Notes under the pieces: model-generated
What the model was told of the DNA's origin: nothing
What the model saw: only the letters and a program-made list of their open reading frames with translations
The model's database searches: none
Part shown: in pieces, positions 19,036 to 28,150 of the stretch
How the letters are laid out: every line of letters begins with the position of its first letter
How positions within the stretch are numbered: position 1 is the stretch's first letter
Source: Bacteroidales bacterium
Lineage (GTDB): Bacteria; Bacteroidota; Bacteroidia; Bacteroidales; Paludibacteraceae
Assembly: GCA_015061185.1 (NCBI GenBank)
Contig: SUWZ01000006.1
Span: 1-64,000, forward strand
Direction of reading: 5' to 3'
DNA: 64,000 nucleotides
Translations under genes and position numbers: made by a program

Positions 19036-20863
19036 ATGAATTACAAGTTACTAAAGAAGTTTTTTCTTTTATGTTTTTTTTGGCTTTGTTGCAAATTTTG
19101 CCCATGCCAATTACCCGTCAGGGTCGCCGGTAGCGTTAAACGGACGATTAAAGGTTGTTGGTACTCAAATGGTAAATGAGTGTGGAAAGCCTGTCCAGTT
19201 GAGAGGTATGAGTACCCATGGACCGCAATGGTTTGGGAATTGTATCTGTTCCGAGTCGTTGGATGTATTGGTCAACGATTGGGGAATATCTCTTTTCCGG
19301 TTAGCAATGTATGTAGAGGAGGGAGGATATGTGAAAAATCCGTCTCAATGGAGAAGTTGGATCGACCAATACGTTGATGAGTGCGAAAAGAGGGGGATTT
19401 ATTGTTTAATAGATTGGCACGTTTTAAATCCGGGCAATCCTAATAGTAATTTGTCAGCCGCTAAAGAATTTTGGGACTATATGTCGAAGAAACATGGCTC
19501 TAAAAAGCATGTATTGTATGAGATTTGTAATGAGCCGAATGGGGTCGATTGGAGTGTGGTGAAAAATTATGCAGAAGCTGTAATACCTGTTATTAGAGCT
19601 AATGACAAGGAGACTATAATTATTGTAGGAACGCCTACATGGAGTCAGGATGTTGATAAAGCATCTCAAAATAAGTTGTCAGGAGATAATATTATGTACA
19701 CACTGCATTTTTATGCAGGTTCTCATGGACAATATTTAAGAGATAAAGGGGAGACGGCTTTACGCAATGGTATAGCTTTGTTTGTTACAGAGTTTGGAAC
19801 CAGTCATGCCAGTGGAGATGCCAATTACAGTCCGGAAGAGACTCGCACTTGGGTGAAGTGGATGAATGAGCGAAAAATCAGTTGGGCATGCTGGAGTTAT
19901 GCTGATAAAAATGAGGTTTCATCCTCTTTGGTGAGTGGATCATGTAACTCAAGAAATTGGAATAATACAACTGCCTCTGGAACACTTATCAAAGGATTGT
20001 TGACAGAGAATTTAATCCCGTTTGAGTCATGTTCTTCAGGAGAAAACGGAGGAGGAAATAATGGAAGTCAAGGCGGAGGAAATGAGGAGCCGGAGCAACC
20101 TTCAGAACCGGAGCAACCTTCAGAACCAACAGAGCCGGAAGAGCCGGAGCAGCCGATTATTTATCCTGATTTGTCAGAAATATCGGCAGGTAACATATAT
20201 CGAATTGTGAATAAAAACAGTGGTAAAGTTTTTGTGCTTGGAAATGGTAATAATTTGCAGCAAGAGAGTTTGGATGACCAAGCTAAAGGTCAGTTGTTTG
20301 CTGTTTCGGCTGCTGAGGAATATTATGTTTTTACTAATCAACAAAGTTCTAATGTATTATCCAATTTATACAATCCGAATGATGGTGCACCTATCGTGGC
20401 AGAAGAATTGAGCAATTATGATAATCCAAGTCAGAAGTGGAAACTGACGAAGGTGGATGGAAATTGGTACAGAATAGAAAACAAAAGTGTCAATAGCGGA
20501 AATTCTTGTTTGCAAGTAGAGAATGATGCTCGCAATGATGGAGCCAAGATTGTTCAAGCAGCTTGGGCAAATAAAGATAGTCAGTTGTGGGGAGCACAAT
20601 TTGTTCAATCTGCCGACAATACGGGCATCGAAGATAGCAAAAAAACGATCATGACACTTGCTCCGACAATGGTAGAGAAGTCGTTTGTTGTTATTGGAGA
20701 TCAATATGACAGCGTAGAGTTGTATTCGTTAGCTGGTGTTTCAGTGGCTCAATTTGGCAAAGAAGTAGAATATGATATATCCACTTTATCCGGAGGATGT
20801 TATTTTGTTGAGATAAAAAATGGCGAACAAGTAGTTGGGCGATATAAGATTGTAAAAAAATAG
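19036..20863 (+). CDS. T9SS-secreted GH5 cellulase with ricin-type lectin domain; signal peptide frameshifted at a poly-T tract
   Basis: The body (open from 19055, first in-frame ATG 19169) is a GH5 endoglucanase-type catalytic domain with acid/base YEICNEPNG and nucleophile LFVTEFGTS. A Gly-rich then Pro/Glu-rich linker, a ricin-B-like domain (RIVNKNSGKVFVLG...NKDSQLWGAQF) and a C-terminal T9SS type A sorting domain (LYSLAGV...ISTLSGGCYFVEI...YKIVKK) follow. The only good start, ATG at 19036, is in another frame. Removing one T from the T8 run at 19074-19081 joins it and yields a perfect signal peptide, MNYKLLKKFFLLCFFGFVAN, cleaved after FAHA. As read, export should fail. Sequencing error, slippage-based phase variation or a young pseudogene are all possible. 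Confidence 0.85.
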
Positions 20864-20875
20864 AGAAGTTCAAAG

Positions 20876-20919
20876 AAAGGGAGTCTTTCGTCAGTTTAGT
20901 CGGAGGACTCTTTTTTTTT
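20876..20919 (+). terminator. Intrinsic terminator of the GH5 gene
   Basis: GGGAGTC pairs with GACTC plus flanking bases around a TCAGTTTAGT loop, followed by T9. It lies about 15 nt after the GH5 stop codon. Confidence 0.8.
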
Positions 20920-20964
20920 ATGTCGATACCCCTAATCACTTGAGATGATTTTGAAAGGCATTTC

Positions 20965-20996
20965 TTTGTTTATATCTGCAATAAACTCTATTTTTG
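20965..20996 (+). promoter_or_regulatory. Promoter of tsaB
   Basis: TTTG (20965-20968), a 20-nt spacer and TATTTTTG (20989-20996) match the Bacteroidota sigma-ABfr consensus TTTG-N19-21-TAnnTTTG. The predicted transcript would start just before the gene at 21019. Confidence 0.7.
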
Positions 20997-21018
20997 TAAA
21001 AAATATAAGAAAAAAGAA

Positions 21019-21705
21019 ATGGCAACAATTTTATCAATAGAAACATCCACAGAAGTCTGTTCTGTAGCATTGGCGAAAGATGGCGATATTCTTTGGCACC
21101 GAGAGTGTTTTGAAGGTCAGGCACATGCCACGCTTTTAGCCACCTTTATTCAAGAATTATTGTCAGAACAAAAGATTGATATAGATGCAGTTGCAGTAAG
21201 TTGTGGTCCGGGCTCTTACACCGGGTTGCGTATCGGAGTTTCAACTGCAAAAGGTCTCTGTTATGGATGGGGTATTCCTTTAATTGCGATAGATACGCTA
21301 AAAGTTTTATGTTGCGGAGCCATGAAGAAAATGGCAGAGAAAGAGGAGAATGTGTGGTTATGCCCGATGATAGATGCGCGTCGGATGGAGGTTTATACAG
21401 GCTTTTTCGACCAACAGTTGAATCAGCAAGTCGATACCAGAGCAGAAATAATTGAAGAAAACAGTTTTTCAGAAATAGTATCCCAACATCCCATTATCTG
21501 TTTTGGGAATGGAGCAGAAAAGTGTAAAGCAATATTGGCATCAAAGCAAGTAGCCTATTTGGATGATATAAAGCCTTTGGCTGTTAATATGGCAGAAGTA
21601 GCAGAAAGTTACTGTAGGGAGAAGCGATTTGAAGATGTAGCCTATTTTGAGCCGTTTTATTTAAAAGAGTTTGTGGCAACTGTTGGTAAGAATAAAGTAT
21701 TTTAG
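21019..21705 (+). CDS. tsaB: tRNA threonylcarbamoyladenosine biosynthesis protein TsaB
   Basis: This 228-residue ASKHA-fold protein is the non-catalytic partner of TsaD and TsaE in t6A37 modification of ANN-decoding tRNAs. It opens with MATILSIETSTEVCSVAL and has the phosphate loop region VSCGPGSYTGLRIGVSTAKGL, both diagnostic for TsaB, and lacks the metal-binding HxxxH of TsaD. Length is normal. A consensus promoter lies directly upstream, and a second promoter separates it from yicC. Confidence 0.95.
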   Translation: MATILSIETSTEVCSVALAKDGDILWHRECFEGQAHATLLATFIQELLSEQKIDIDAVAVSCGPGSYTGLRIGVSTAKGLCYGWGIPLIAIDTLKVLCCGAMKKMAEKEENVWLCPMIDARRMEVYTGFFDQQLNQQVDTRAEIIEENSFSEIVSQHPIICFGNGAEKCKAILASKQVAYLDDIKPLAVNMAEVAESYCREKRFEDVAYFEPFYLKEFVATVGKNKVF

Positions 21706-21713
21706 AGCGAAAA

Positions 21714-21744
21714 ATTGCTCTTTATAAAATAAAAATTACCTTTG
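21714..21744 (+). promoter_or_regulatory. Promoter of the yicC-gmk-nadD operon
   Basis: ATTG (21714-21717), a 19-nt spacer and TACCTTTG (21737-21744) fit the Bacteroidota consensus, 28 nt before the yicC start. Confidence 0.65.
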
Positions 21745-21771
21745 TAAGGTGAATTTTCAAAAAGAGAAAAA

Positions 21772-22644
21772 ATGGTATTATCAATGACAGGTTTCGGCAA
21801 GACAACTTGCGAGGTACGGAACAAGAAAATTACGGTAGAGATTAAGTCGCTAAATAGTAAACAATTAGATTTGTTTTCGAGATTGCCAAATGTTTATAAA
21901 GAGAAAGATTTGGAGTTGAGAAATGTTGTGGCGCAAAAATTAGAACGAGGAAAGATAGAATTTTCTATTTATTCGGAAAGTTTAGGAGGGGAGAGCACAT
22001 CGCAGATGAACTTTCCAATCATAGAATCCTATTACAAGCAAATAACAGAGATGTCTCAACGTTTGGGAATTGAGCCGCCATCAGATTGGTTTTCACTGTT
22101 GTTGCGTTTGCCGGAATCCATGAAAGTGGAAATACAAGAGTTAGATGACGAGGAGTGGAGTGTAATAAGAAAAGCATTTGATGAGGCTGTAGATTCTTTG
22201 ATAGAGTTTAGAAAGAAGGAGGGAGAATCATTGCGTGCTGTTTTTATGGAAAAACTTGCCAATATCAGAGAGTTGTTAAGTCAGGTTGACCCATTTGAAA
22301 AAGAGAGAGTTGAAAAGATAAAGCAGCGCATACAAGAACAATTGATCGCCCTAAAGGATATTGATTACGATAAGAATCGTTTTGAGCAAGAGATGATATA
22401 TTACATAGAAAAGTTGGATGTCAACGAAGAGAAGAATCGTTTGCGTCAGCATTTAAGTTATTTTGAAGAGACGATGGATATGGAGGGCGCATCAGGAAAA
22501 AAGATGGGATTCATTGCGCAAGAGATTGGTCGAGAAATCAATACGTTAGGTTCAAAATCCAATCATTCCGAGATGCAAAAAATCGTCGTAAAGATGAAAG
22601 ATGAATTAGAGCAAATAAAAGAACAAGTTTTGAATGTATTATAG
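21772..22644 (+). CDS. yicC: YicC family endoribonuclease
   Basis: This 290-residue YicC/DUF1732 protein has the conserved N-terminal SMTGFG motif, an EIKSLNSKQLDLF block and the C-terminal signature QEIGREINTLGSKSN followed by MKDELEQIKEQVLN. E. coli YicC is reported to be an endoribonuclease involved in small-RNA turnover. The central part is helical coiled coil. It is 2 nt from gmk, a linkage conserved in many bacteria. Confidence 0.93.
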   Translation: MVLSMTGFGKTTCEVRNKKITVEIKSLNSKQLDLFSRLPNVYKEKDLELRNVVAQKLERGKIEFSIYSESLGGESTSQMNFPIIESYYKQITEMSQRLGIEPPSDWFSLLLRLPESMKVEIQELDDEEWSVIRKAFDEAVDSLIEFRKKEGESLRAVFMEKLANIRELLSQVDPFEKERVEKIKQRIQEQLIALKDIDYDKNRFEQEMIYYIEKLDVNEEKNRLRQHLSYFEETMDMEGASGKKMGFIAQEIGREINTLGSKSNHSEMQKIVVKMKDELEQIKEQVLNVL

Positions 22645-22646
22645 AT

Positions 22647-23219
22647 ATGGAAGAGAAAGGCAAGATGATTATATTTTCTGCCCCTTCGGGGTCGGGTAAA
22701 AGTACATTGATAAACTACTTGATGACTAAATTAGATTGTTTGGAGTTTTCAATTTCCGCCACCAGCAGGTCACCGAGAGGAACAGAGCAAAATGGAGTGG
22801 AGTACTACTTTTTAACCCCGGAGGAGTTTCGTCAAAAGATTGACAATTCAGAGTTTTTAGAGTGGGAAGAGGTGTATGAAGATAAGTACTACGGAACGTT
22901 GTACAGTGAGATAGAGCGAATAAATAAAAAAGGGAATGTCGTAGTTTTTGATGTAGATGTTGTTGGAGGATGTGATATCAAAGAAATTTTTGGAGAGCGA
23001 GCCTTGTCTGTATTCATACAACCCCCATCAGTTGAAGTATTGAGAGAACGGTTGATTTCTCGCGGAACAGATAGTATGGAGGTGATAGAGAGTAGGTTAA
23101 GTAAAGCCACCTATGAGTTAACCTTTGCAGAAAAGTTTGATAAGGTGGTGATAAATGATGATTTAGAAGTTGCGAAAGAAGATATTTTGCAAGTAGTATC
23201 AGAATTTTTGGCAAAATGA
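22647..23219 (+). CDS. gmk: Guanylate kinase
   Basis: This 190-residue enzyme phosphorylates GMP to GDP with ATP. The P-loop is SAPSGSGKSTL (residues 10-20); the GMP-binding region includes SATSRSPRGTEQNGVEYYFLT, followed by the EFLEWEEVYEDKYYGT block. Length is standard. Its stop overlaps the nadD start in an ATGA arrangement, indicating translational coupling. Confidence 0.96.
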   Translation: MEEKGKMIIFSAPSGSGKSTLINYLMTKLDCLEFSISATSRSPRGTEQNGVEYYFLTPEEFRQKIDNSEFLEWEEVYEDKYYGTLYSEIERINKKGNVVVFDVDVVGGCDIKEIFGERALSVFIQPPSVEVLRERLISRGTDSMEVIESRLSKATYELTFAEKFDKVVINDDLEVAKEDILQVVSEFLAK

Positions 23220-23791
23220 AAAAAGTTGCGCTCTATTTTGGTTCATTCAATCCCATACATATAGGTCATTTGGCATTAGCCAACTATTTGGCAGAGTATG
23301 GAGGGTTTGATGAAGTTCGTTTTGTTGTCTCACCACACAATCCATTGAAGGAGGAGTCTGATTTGATGGAAGACACATTTCGGTTAGAGATGGTTTCTCG
23401 TTCGATAGCCGGTTATTCAAAATTTACGGTTTCGGACATAGAGTTTAGATTGGAGAAGCCCTCCTATACCTATTTAACGTTGAGGCGATTTTCGGAAATA
23501 GAGCCGGCAGTGCAATTTTCTGTGGTGATGGGAGGCGATAATTTAGCCCTATTTGAGCGCTGGCGAGAGTCGGAATGGATAGCAAAAAATTATCGGTTGG
23601 CGGTTTATCCGCGTCCGGGAAGTAGTTTAGAGGTGCCCAAACAGTGGAAGCAGAGTGTAGATTTGTATGACGAAGCACCTATGTTGGAGGTCTCATCGAC
23701 CTTTATCCGGAACTCTATTAAAGAGGGAAAAGACGTACGATTTTTTCTACCGGAACCCGTTCGAGAAATGATGAAAGAGATGAAGTTCTGA
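23216..23791 (+). CDS. nadD: Nicotinate-nucleotide adenylyltransferase
   Basis: This 191-residue nucleotidyltransferase adenylates nicotinate mononucleotide in NAD biosynthesis. It shows the GSFNPIHIGHL HxGH motif near the N-terminus, the VSPHNPLKE substrate loop, VMGGDNLALFERW, and the C-terminal SSTFIRNSIKEGKDVRFFLPEPV block with the ISSTxIR-type motif. It overlaps gmk by 4 nt and ends the operon. Confidence 0.95.
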   Translation: MKKVALYFGSFNPIHIGHLALANYLAEYGGFDEVRFVVSPHNPLKEESDLMEDTFRLEMVSRSIAGYSKFTVSDIEFRLEKPSYTYLTLRRFSEIEPAVQFSVVMGGDNLALFERWRESEWIAKNYRLAVYPRPGSSLEVPKQWKQSVDLYDEAPMLEVSSTFIRNSIKEGKDVRFFLPEPVREMMKEMKF

Positions 23792-23842
23792 TGATTTTAT
23801 AAAAAAAAGCGTTCTAAAATTTTCAAATCCATTAAAATAGAC

Positions 23843-23850
23843 TAATTTTG
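23843..23850 (+). promoter_or_regulatory. Putative -7 promoter element for the TPR gene
   Basis: TAATTTTG matches TAnnTTTG 52 nt before the start codon at 23902. A TTTC 18 nt upstream could serve as a weak -33 box. Confidence 0.4.
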
Positions 23851-23901
23851 CGATTTGAAATAATTTAATGAAATAAATAACGATATTAACGATAAAGTTT
23901 T

Positions 23902-24591
23902 ATGGCTAAGAAAAAGAAAGAAGTAGTAGAGGAAGTTCGTGTAGAGCAATTCGAGAGTTTAGACAATGCCTTGAATGAATCGGGGCAATTTATTGAGAAG
24001 CACCAAAAACCGATTCTAATTGGTGTAGGAGTAATTTTTGCGATAGTTATTGCAATATTTTGCATTAAGGCTTACTATTTAGATCCAAGGGAGCAGGAGG
24101 CTAATGAGAGCATCTATAAAGCAGAGCAATGGTTTGCAAGAGACTCGTTCAGTTTAGCATTAAATGGGAACGATGATTTTATCGGATTCTTGGATATTAT
24201 TGATGAGTTTGGTTCTACGGATGCAGGAAATTTGGCGAAAGCATACGCAGGGCTATGTTACAAAAATTTAGGAGATAAAGAGACTGCGGTTTCTTATTTA
24301 GAGGATTTTGATGCAGATGACAAGATGGTGTCTAAGGCGGTTGTAGGAGCTATTGGAGATTGTTATTGGGATATGAATGATGCAAAGAAGGCTACTAGCT
24401 ATTATGAGAAAGCTATTTCAGAAGAGAATGGTGTTATTGCTCCTATATTTGGTAAACGATTGGCAACTGCTTATTTGTCGTTAGGAGAGAAGGAAAAAGC
24501 AGTGAAAGTTTTGGAAAATTTGGTTAAAACTTATCCGAGTGCATCCAATATTCAAGAGTTGAAGAAACTACTTCAAATAGCAAAAAACTAA
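23902..24591 (+). CDS. Membrane-anchored TPR protein, YfgM-like
   Basis: This 229-residue protein has a Lys-rich cytoplasmic N-terminus (AKKKKEVVEE), one transmembrane helix (about 38-59) and a C-terminal domain of tetratricopeptide repeats (AKAYAGLCYKNLGDKETAVSYL, GDCYWDMNDAKKATSYYEKA, RLATAYLSLGEKEKAVKVL). The layout is that of YfgM/ancillary SecYEG chaperone-type proteins, facing the periplasm. It is 3 nt from ribH and co-transcribed. Its client is unknown. Confidence 0.85.
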   Translation: MAKKKKEVVEEVRVEQFESLDNALNESGQFIEKHQKPILIGVGVIFAIVIAIFCIKAYYLDPREQEANESIYKAEQWFARDSFSLALNGNDDFIGFLDIIDEFGSTDAGNLAKAYAGLCYKNLGDKETAVSYLEDFDADDKMVSKAVVGAIGDCYWDMNDAKKATSYYEKAISEENGVIAPIFGKRLATAYLSLGEKEKAVKVLENLVKTYPSASNIQELKKLLQIAKN

Positions 24592-24594
24592 GAT

Positions 24595-25086
24595 ATGGCT
24601 ACAGTAGATCTTTCGGCTTACGATAAAGATACGATGCCAAATGCCGAAGAGATGGCATTTGGCATCGTTGTATCTGATTGGAACGACCAAGTGACACATA
24701 GTTTGTTGCAGGGTGCGTATGATACATTGATTGCAAATGGAGCTTTGCCTAAGAATATTCATGTATATCATGTTCCCGGCAGTTTTGAGTTAATTTATGC
24801 TTCACAACAAATTTCAAATAATTGCGATGTGGATGCGGTTATTGCCTTAGGTTGTGTAGTTAGGGGAGGAACTCCGCATTTTGATTATGTTTGCCAAGGA
24901 ACAACTTATGGTTTGGCAAAATTAAATGCTGAGGGAGATATTCCGGTGATTTTCGGACTGTTAACGACAGATGATATGCAACAAGCTCTGGATCGTGCAG
25001 GGGGAATTCATGGCAATAAAGGAGTTGAAGCTGCAATTACTGCAATAAAAATGGTAATTTTTTCTCAAAATTGTTTGGTAGATTAA
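24595..25086 (+). CDS. ribH: 6,7-dimethyl-8-ribityllumazine synthase
   Basis: This 163-residue enzyme makes the lumazine precursor of riboflavin. Motifs are [48 protein letters not shown] (containing the catalytic His), and a [20 protein letters not shown] block, all typical of RibH icosahedral assemblies. Length is normal. It follows the TPR gene by 3 nt; other rib genes are not in the window. Confidence 0.96.
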   Translation: MATVDLSAYDKDTMPNAEEMAFGIVVSDWNDQVTHSLLQGAYDTLIANGALPKNIHVYHVPGSFELIYASQQISNNCDVDAVIALGCVVRGGTPHFDYVCQGTTYGLAKLNAEGDIPVIFGLLTTDDMQQALDRAGGIHGNKGVEAAITAIKMVIFSQNCLVD

Positions 25087-25104
25087 AAATTTGTTGTATA
25101 TTTG
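25074..25104 (+). promoter_or_regulatory. Promoter of the tRNA-Tyr/tRNA-Gly unit
   Basis: TTTG (25074-25077), a 19-nt spacer and TATATTTG (25097-25104) are a perfect Bacteroidota promoter. It overlaps the end of ribH and points at the tRNA pair. Confidence 0.8.
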
Positions 25105-25120
25105 CACTCGATTTAAGGAG

Positions 25121-25203
25121 GGGCGAATACCAGAGTGGCCAAATGGGGCAGACTGTAAATCTGCTGGCTTATGCCTTCGGTGGTTCGAATCCATCTTCGC
25201 CCA
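25121..25203 (+). tRNA. tRNA-Tyr (GTA)
   Basis: The acceptor stem GGGCGAA/TTCGCCC with discriminator A, anticodon loop CTGTAAA with GTA at 25155-25157, a long variable arm and a GGTTCGAATCC T-arm give an 83-nt class II tRNA. CCA is not encoded. It shares a transcript with the following tRNA-Gly. Confidence 0.97.
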
Positions 25204-25218
25204 CAACTAATGAAATTC

Positions 25219-25291
25219 GCGGAAGTAGCTCAGTTGGTAGAGCATCAGCCTTCCAAGCTGAGGGTCGCGGGTTCGAACCCCGTCTTCCGCT
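25219..25291 (+). tRNA. tRNA-Gly (TCC)
   Basis: GCGGAAG/CTTCCGC acceptor stem, discriminator T, AGCTCAGTTGGTAGAGC D-arm, anticodon loop CTTCCAA with TCC, and GGGTTCGAACCCC T-arm. It is 15 nt after tRNA-Tyr. Confidence 0.97.
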
Positions 25292-25294
25292 CTA

Positions 25295-25321
25295 AGGGTT
25301 CTCAAATAGAGAACCCTTTTT
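25295..25321 (+). terminator. Terminator of the tRNA unit
   Basis: AGGGTTCTC and GAGAACCCT form a perfect 9-bp stem around AAATA, followed by T4-5. It lies 4 nt after tRNA-Gly. Confidence 0.9.
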
Positions 25322-25335
25322 CATTCTTACCGATT

Positions 25336-25776
25336 ATGATTATTGATTCTCTTGATAAATTAGAAAGATACATTGCTCTTCATCCCAAATTTGAAAAAGT
25401 ATTCTCCTATCTAAGAAGTTTGGATTTGAATCTTTTGGAGGTAGGTAGGTTGTCTGTGGATGAAGATTTTTATATCAATGTAGATTGCGTTGATATGCGT
25501 CCTTGGGAGAACGCATATCCCGAGATACACTTTGAGTATTTGGATATTCAAATTCCCTTGACTGCAACTGAAAAGATGGCATTTGCTGATGCTTCAGAAA
25601 AATTTACTTTACGGGAGTCAATCCCGGAGAAGGATATTGCTTTCTTTCAAGAAATTCCTGACTCTGTTTTGACGGTACAACCCGGGCAATTTGTCATCTT
25701 TTTCCCGAAAGAGTTTCATTCTCCTATAATTGGTGAAGGAAAAATAAAAAAAGTGGTAGTAAAGGTGAAATATTAA
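25336..25776 (+). CDS. YhcH/YjgK/YiaL family protein
   Basis: This 146-residue cupin-like protein of the DUF386/YhcH family starts MIIDSLDKLERY. Family landmarks include EIHFEYLDIQIPL and the C-terminal PGQFVIFFPKEFHSPII metal-site region. Relatives occur in sialic-acid and sugar-acid clusters and as the beta-galactosidase small subunit homologue, where they may be anomerases. The chosen ATG follows the tRNA terminator; a longer open frame upstream runs back through the tRNA genes and is not coding. No sugar genes adjoin, so substrate is unknown. Confidence 0.85.
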   Translation: MIIDSLDKLERYIALHPKFEKVFSYLRSLDLNLLEVGRLSVDEDFYINVDCVDMRPWENAYPEIHFEYLDIQIPLTATEKMAFADASEKFTLRESIPEKDIAFFQEIPDSVLTVQPGQFVIFFPKEFHSPIIGEGKIKKVVVKVKY

Positions 25777-25784
25777 ATACGAAA

Positions 25785-26465
25785 TCACATCTCGTTTTTA
25801 ACCTCTTTTCTTGCTTGTAAAATCTCCCTCTTTCCAGGAGGACCGGGTAGGCGATAGGTGGTGAACCCAATAGATTTTAATAGACGTCTCACTGCTCCTT
25901 TTGCGCAATAGGTTACAAGGATTCCTCCTAAGTTCATTTGGTCATAAATATTTTTAAATAACGCCTCATTCCAAAGGTCGGGTTGTTTGTCCGGTGCAAA
26001 AGCATCAAAATAGACAACGTCAAAGTTCCCCGAAATCTTTTCAGTAGTTAAATCAGCCTCAATTTTTTGAATCGTAAATTGAGAAGTGATTTCTATCGGT
26101 CTATTCCATTCAGCTCGATGAATTTGACGATAAAATTCCAAATGTTTTTTCTCTAAATTGAAATTTAGTTGGTTAGTAATCTCTTGGTCAAGGGGATATT
26201 TTTCATACGTTGTATAATGCATCTTGATTTTCTGATTCTCGCAAGTGATAAGTGTTTGTATGGCATTCAGTCCTGTGCCAAAACCAATCTCTAACAGAGA
26301 TAACTCCTTACCCTTGTGAGCCAAGAGACCATTCCCTATGTAGATATGCTGACTCTCCACAATGGCTCCGTTAACGGAGTGGTAATGTTCATCCATATTG
26401 GGCAGATAGATGGTTGTAGAGCCATCAGCAGTGGTTTGAATCTCAAGATTGCGTTTCTCTTTCAT
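25785..26465 (-). CDS. mnmD: tRNA 5-(aminomethyl)-2-thiouridine-34 methyltransferase MnmD
   Basis: This 226-residue SAM-dependent methyltransferase corresponds to the methylating half of E. coli MnmC and completes mnm5s2U34 in tRNA. Visible motifs are LSLLEIGFGTGLNAIQTL (SAM motif I), FDVVYFDAFAPDKQPDLWNE (motif IV region), and GGILVTYCAKGAVRRLLKSIGF near the C-terminus. It lacks the oxidase half, as is normal for stand-alone MnmD. It is 8 nt downstream of the M24 peptidase on the same strand. Confidence 0.92.
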   Translation of the reverse strand: MKEKRNLEIQTTADGSTTIYLPNMDEHYHSVNGAIVESQHIYIGNGLLAHKGKELSLLEIGFGTGLNAIQTLITCENQKIKMHYTTYEKYPLDQEITNQLNFNLEKKHLEFYRQIHRAEWNRPIEITSQFTIQKIEADLTTEKISGNFDVVYFDAFAPDKQPDLWNEALFKNIYDQMNLGGILVTYCAKGAVRRLLKSIGFTTYRLPGPPGKREILQARKEVKNEM

Positions 26466-26473
26466 TTTACATC

Positions 26474-27640
26474 CTATAGAATGATGATCTCTTCCGGAGC
26501 ATTAGTTAATTGTTCCATCGCTTGATTTTTGCGTACTGCAAATGTATCTTCATTGCCAACCGCTCCAATTTTATCAATGATAAATTTAGGTTCAATGGCG
26601 ATGGTCATACCTGCTGTAAGGGGCGATTTGTTTTTAGCAGTCAGAATAGGAAGTTCATTAAGAACAAGTCCAACGCCATGACCGATGAATGAAGCCTTTT
26701 GCGTGGCTCCCATAAAACAATCTGTCAAGTTATGCTGTTTGACAATCTCTATAGCTTTCTCATATAACTCGCAACAAGCCACACCCTCTTTTCCCAGCTC
26801 TTTGATTGTGTTCAAAATTTCGATAGACACTTGATGAGCATACAGAGCTTTTTGTGAAGTTTTTCCTACAGAAAAGACTCTTGTTTGATCGGAATGGTAA
26901 CCATTAAAGTTACCGCAAATATCCACCATTACCGTTTGTCCTTCATTAAGAGGAGTATTGTTATGTCCGACAGGGATAGTAGGATTAAGACCGGCACCTC
27001 CCAGAGCAAAGTCAAACGCAGAAGGTGTGGCTGCATTTTCACCGGTGAGAACAGAGCCCATAAATATCTCCATGCTTTCTCCAAAGACACGAACCACGCC
27101 AATGCTTCCGCGTTTGCGGATTTCATACTCCATCTCGATGGCAAACTCGTTGTCTGTCATACCCGGACGAAAAAGTTTGGGAAATTCACGAATAGCATCT
27201 GATTGTTTTTGAGCGGCAATTCGAAACAACTCCAATTCATATTCGGTTTTTATGGCTCTTGCCACACGAATGATGGGAGAGCAATTTTTTATTGTTTTGT
27301 CCGGAAAAATTTTGGAAACCCTTATACGATCTGTGTAGGACATTTCATCCTCTTCGAGCGCAATGGTTTCTCCTATTGGTTGATTTTTTTCTTTCAATAG
27401 ATTCGGAATCTCTTCCGGTTTACGAATGAATAAAATGGGATCCGATAATTGAAGATTATTAGGCCTTTTTACAAAGTGAATAACATCACCATTGCAATTT
27501 AAGTAAAGATAGCCGGAGTAGAGTAGTCCGGATAGATAGATGATGTTGGTATTGGAGGAAATCAAGCAAGCGTCAATGCCCTCTTGTTTCATTCTCTTTA
27601 TTACTCCTTTTCTTCTAATTTTTAATTCATTTATCTCCAT
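26474..27640 (-). CDS. M24 family metallopeptidase (Xaa-Pro aminopeptidase-like)
   Basis: This protein of about 388 residues has an N-terminal creatinase-like domain and a C-terminal pita-bread domain. Metal ligands are in order: VMVDICGNFNGYHSDQTRVF (two Asp), FIGHGVGL (His), IAIEPKF (Glu) and GNEDTF (Glu). I chose the Met at 27640 (MEINELKIRRKGV), because the longer frame to 27724 adds 28 residues with no family match. It is cytoplasmic and should cleave N-terminal residues before proline. It is coupled to mnmD. Confidence 0.88.
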   Translation of the reverse strand: MEINELKIRRKGVIKRMKQEGIDACLISSNTNIIYLSGLLYSGYLYLNCNGDVIHFVKRPNNLQLSDPILFIRKPEEIPNLLKEKNQPIGETIALEEDEMSYTDRIRVSKIFPDKTIKNCSPIIRVARAIKTEYELELFRIAAQKQSDAIREFPKLFRPGMTDNEFAIEMEYEIRKRGSIGVVRVFGESMEIFMGSVLTGENAATPSAFDFALGGAGLNPTIPVGHNNTPLNEGQTVMVDICGNFNGYHSDQTRVFSVGKTSQKALYAHQVSIEILNTIKELGKEGVACCELYEKAIEIVKQHNLTDCFMGATQKASFIGHGVGLVLNELPILTAKNKSPLTAGMTIAIEPKFIIDKIGAVGNEDTFAVRKNQAMEQLTNAPEEIIIL

Positions 27641-28150
27641 TTTTACGCCATTAAATTCGACCTCAAAATTACAATTTAATCTTGTTATTTTCAAAATAAG
27701 AAACCAAATTTTGGGATGAAACACTTCAAGTAATTTTTGTAAAAATAGTCCGAGATGATTTTAAGTCCATTTTGTTTTGGTTCTTTCCAAAGTCGAACTC
27801 ACCTAAAGAATGAAGTTGCCTTTTTTATAATTTCTGCAAGGCTTGCAAAACAATTTTATGATTCGATTAAAAATTTAGAAATTACCTTTGTGGTAAATAA
27901 GAAGCTGTTTAAATTTTATTGAAAAAAATACTTTAGAGTTTCACTCTCTTATTTTCGGCATCTTTGAGATTCTTTTTAATCTATTTTTATTATTCTTTTT
28001 TGATAATAGTCCACTATCTACGGAAAATATATAATAAAAATAGTCTTAAAAATCTCTCTCAAATATGCTCGAAATAAAATTTAAACAACTTCTAATAAAT
28101 GTTAGTTTTTGAGGTAAATAATAGAATTTTTAATTTAAAGAGATAAGATT
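27641..28150. other. Gene-free interval with a MITE-like element
   Basis: Between divergent genes, no coding capacity is seen. A full 192-bp-family copy fills 27900-28093; the 5' part (27641-27899) holds the promoter region of the M24 gene and an ATTACCTTTG motif. Confidence 0.55.
27900..28093 (-). repeat. MITE-like dispersed repeat, full copy B (inverted)
   Basis: A 194-bp copy in the opposite orientation to copy A, with ends AGAAGCTGTTTAAATTTTAT and AAATAAAATTTAAACAACTT. The inner palindromes AGAGTTTCACTCT and AATAGTCCACTATC are conserved. It marks the left edge of the accessory island. Confidence 0.85.

Noticed and set aside
25171-25335. Longer N-terminus for the YhcH-like protein
   Set aside because: The frame reads back through tRNA-Gly and a terminator; the ATG at 25336 matches the family start.
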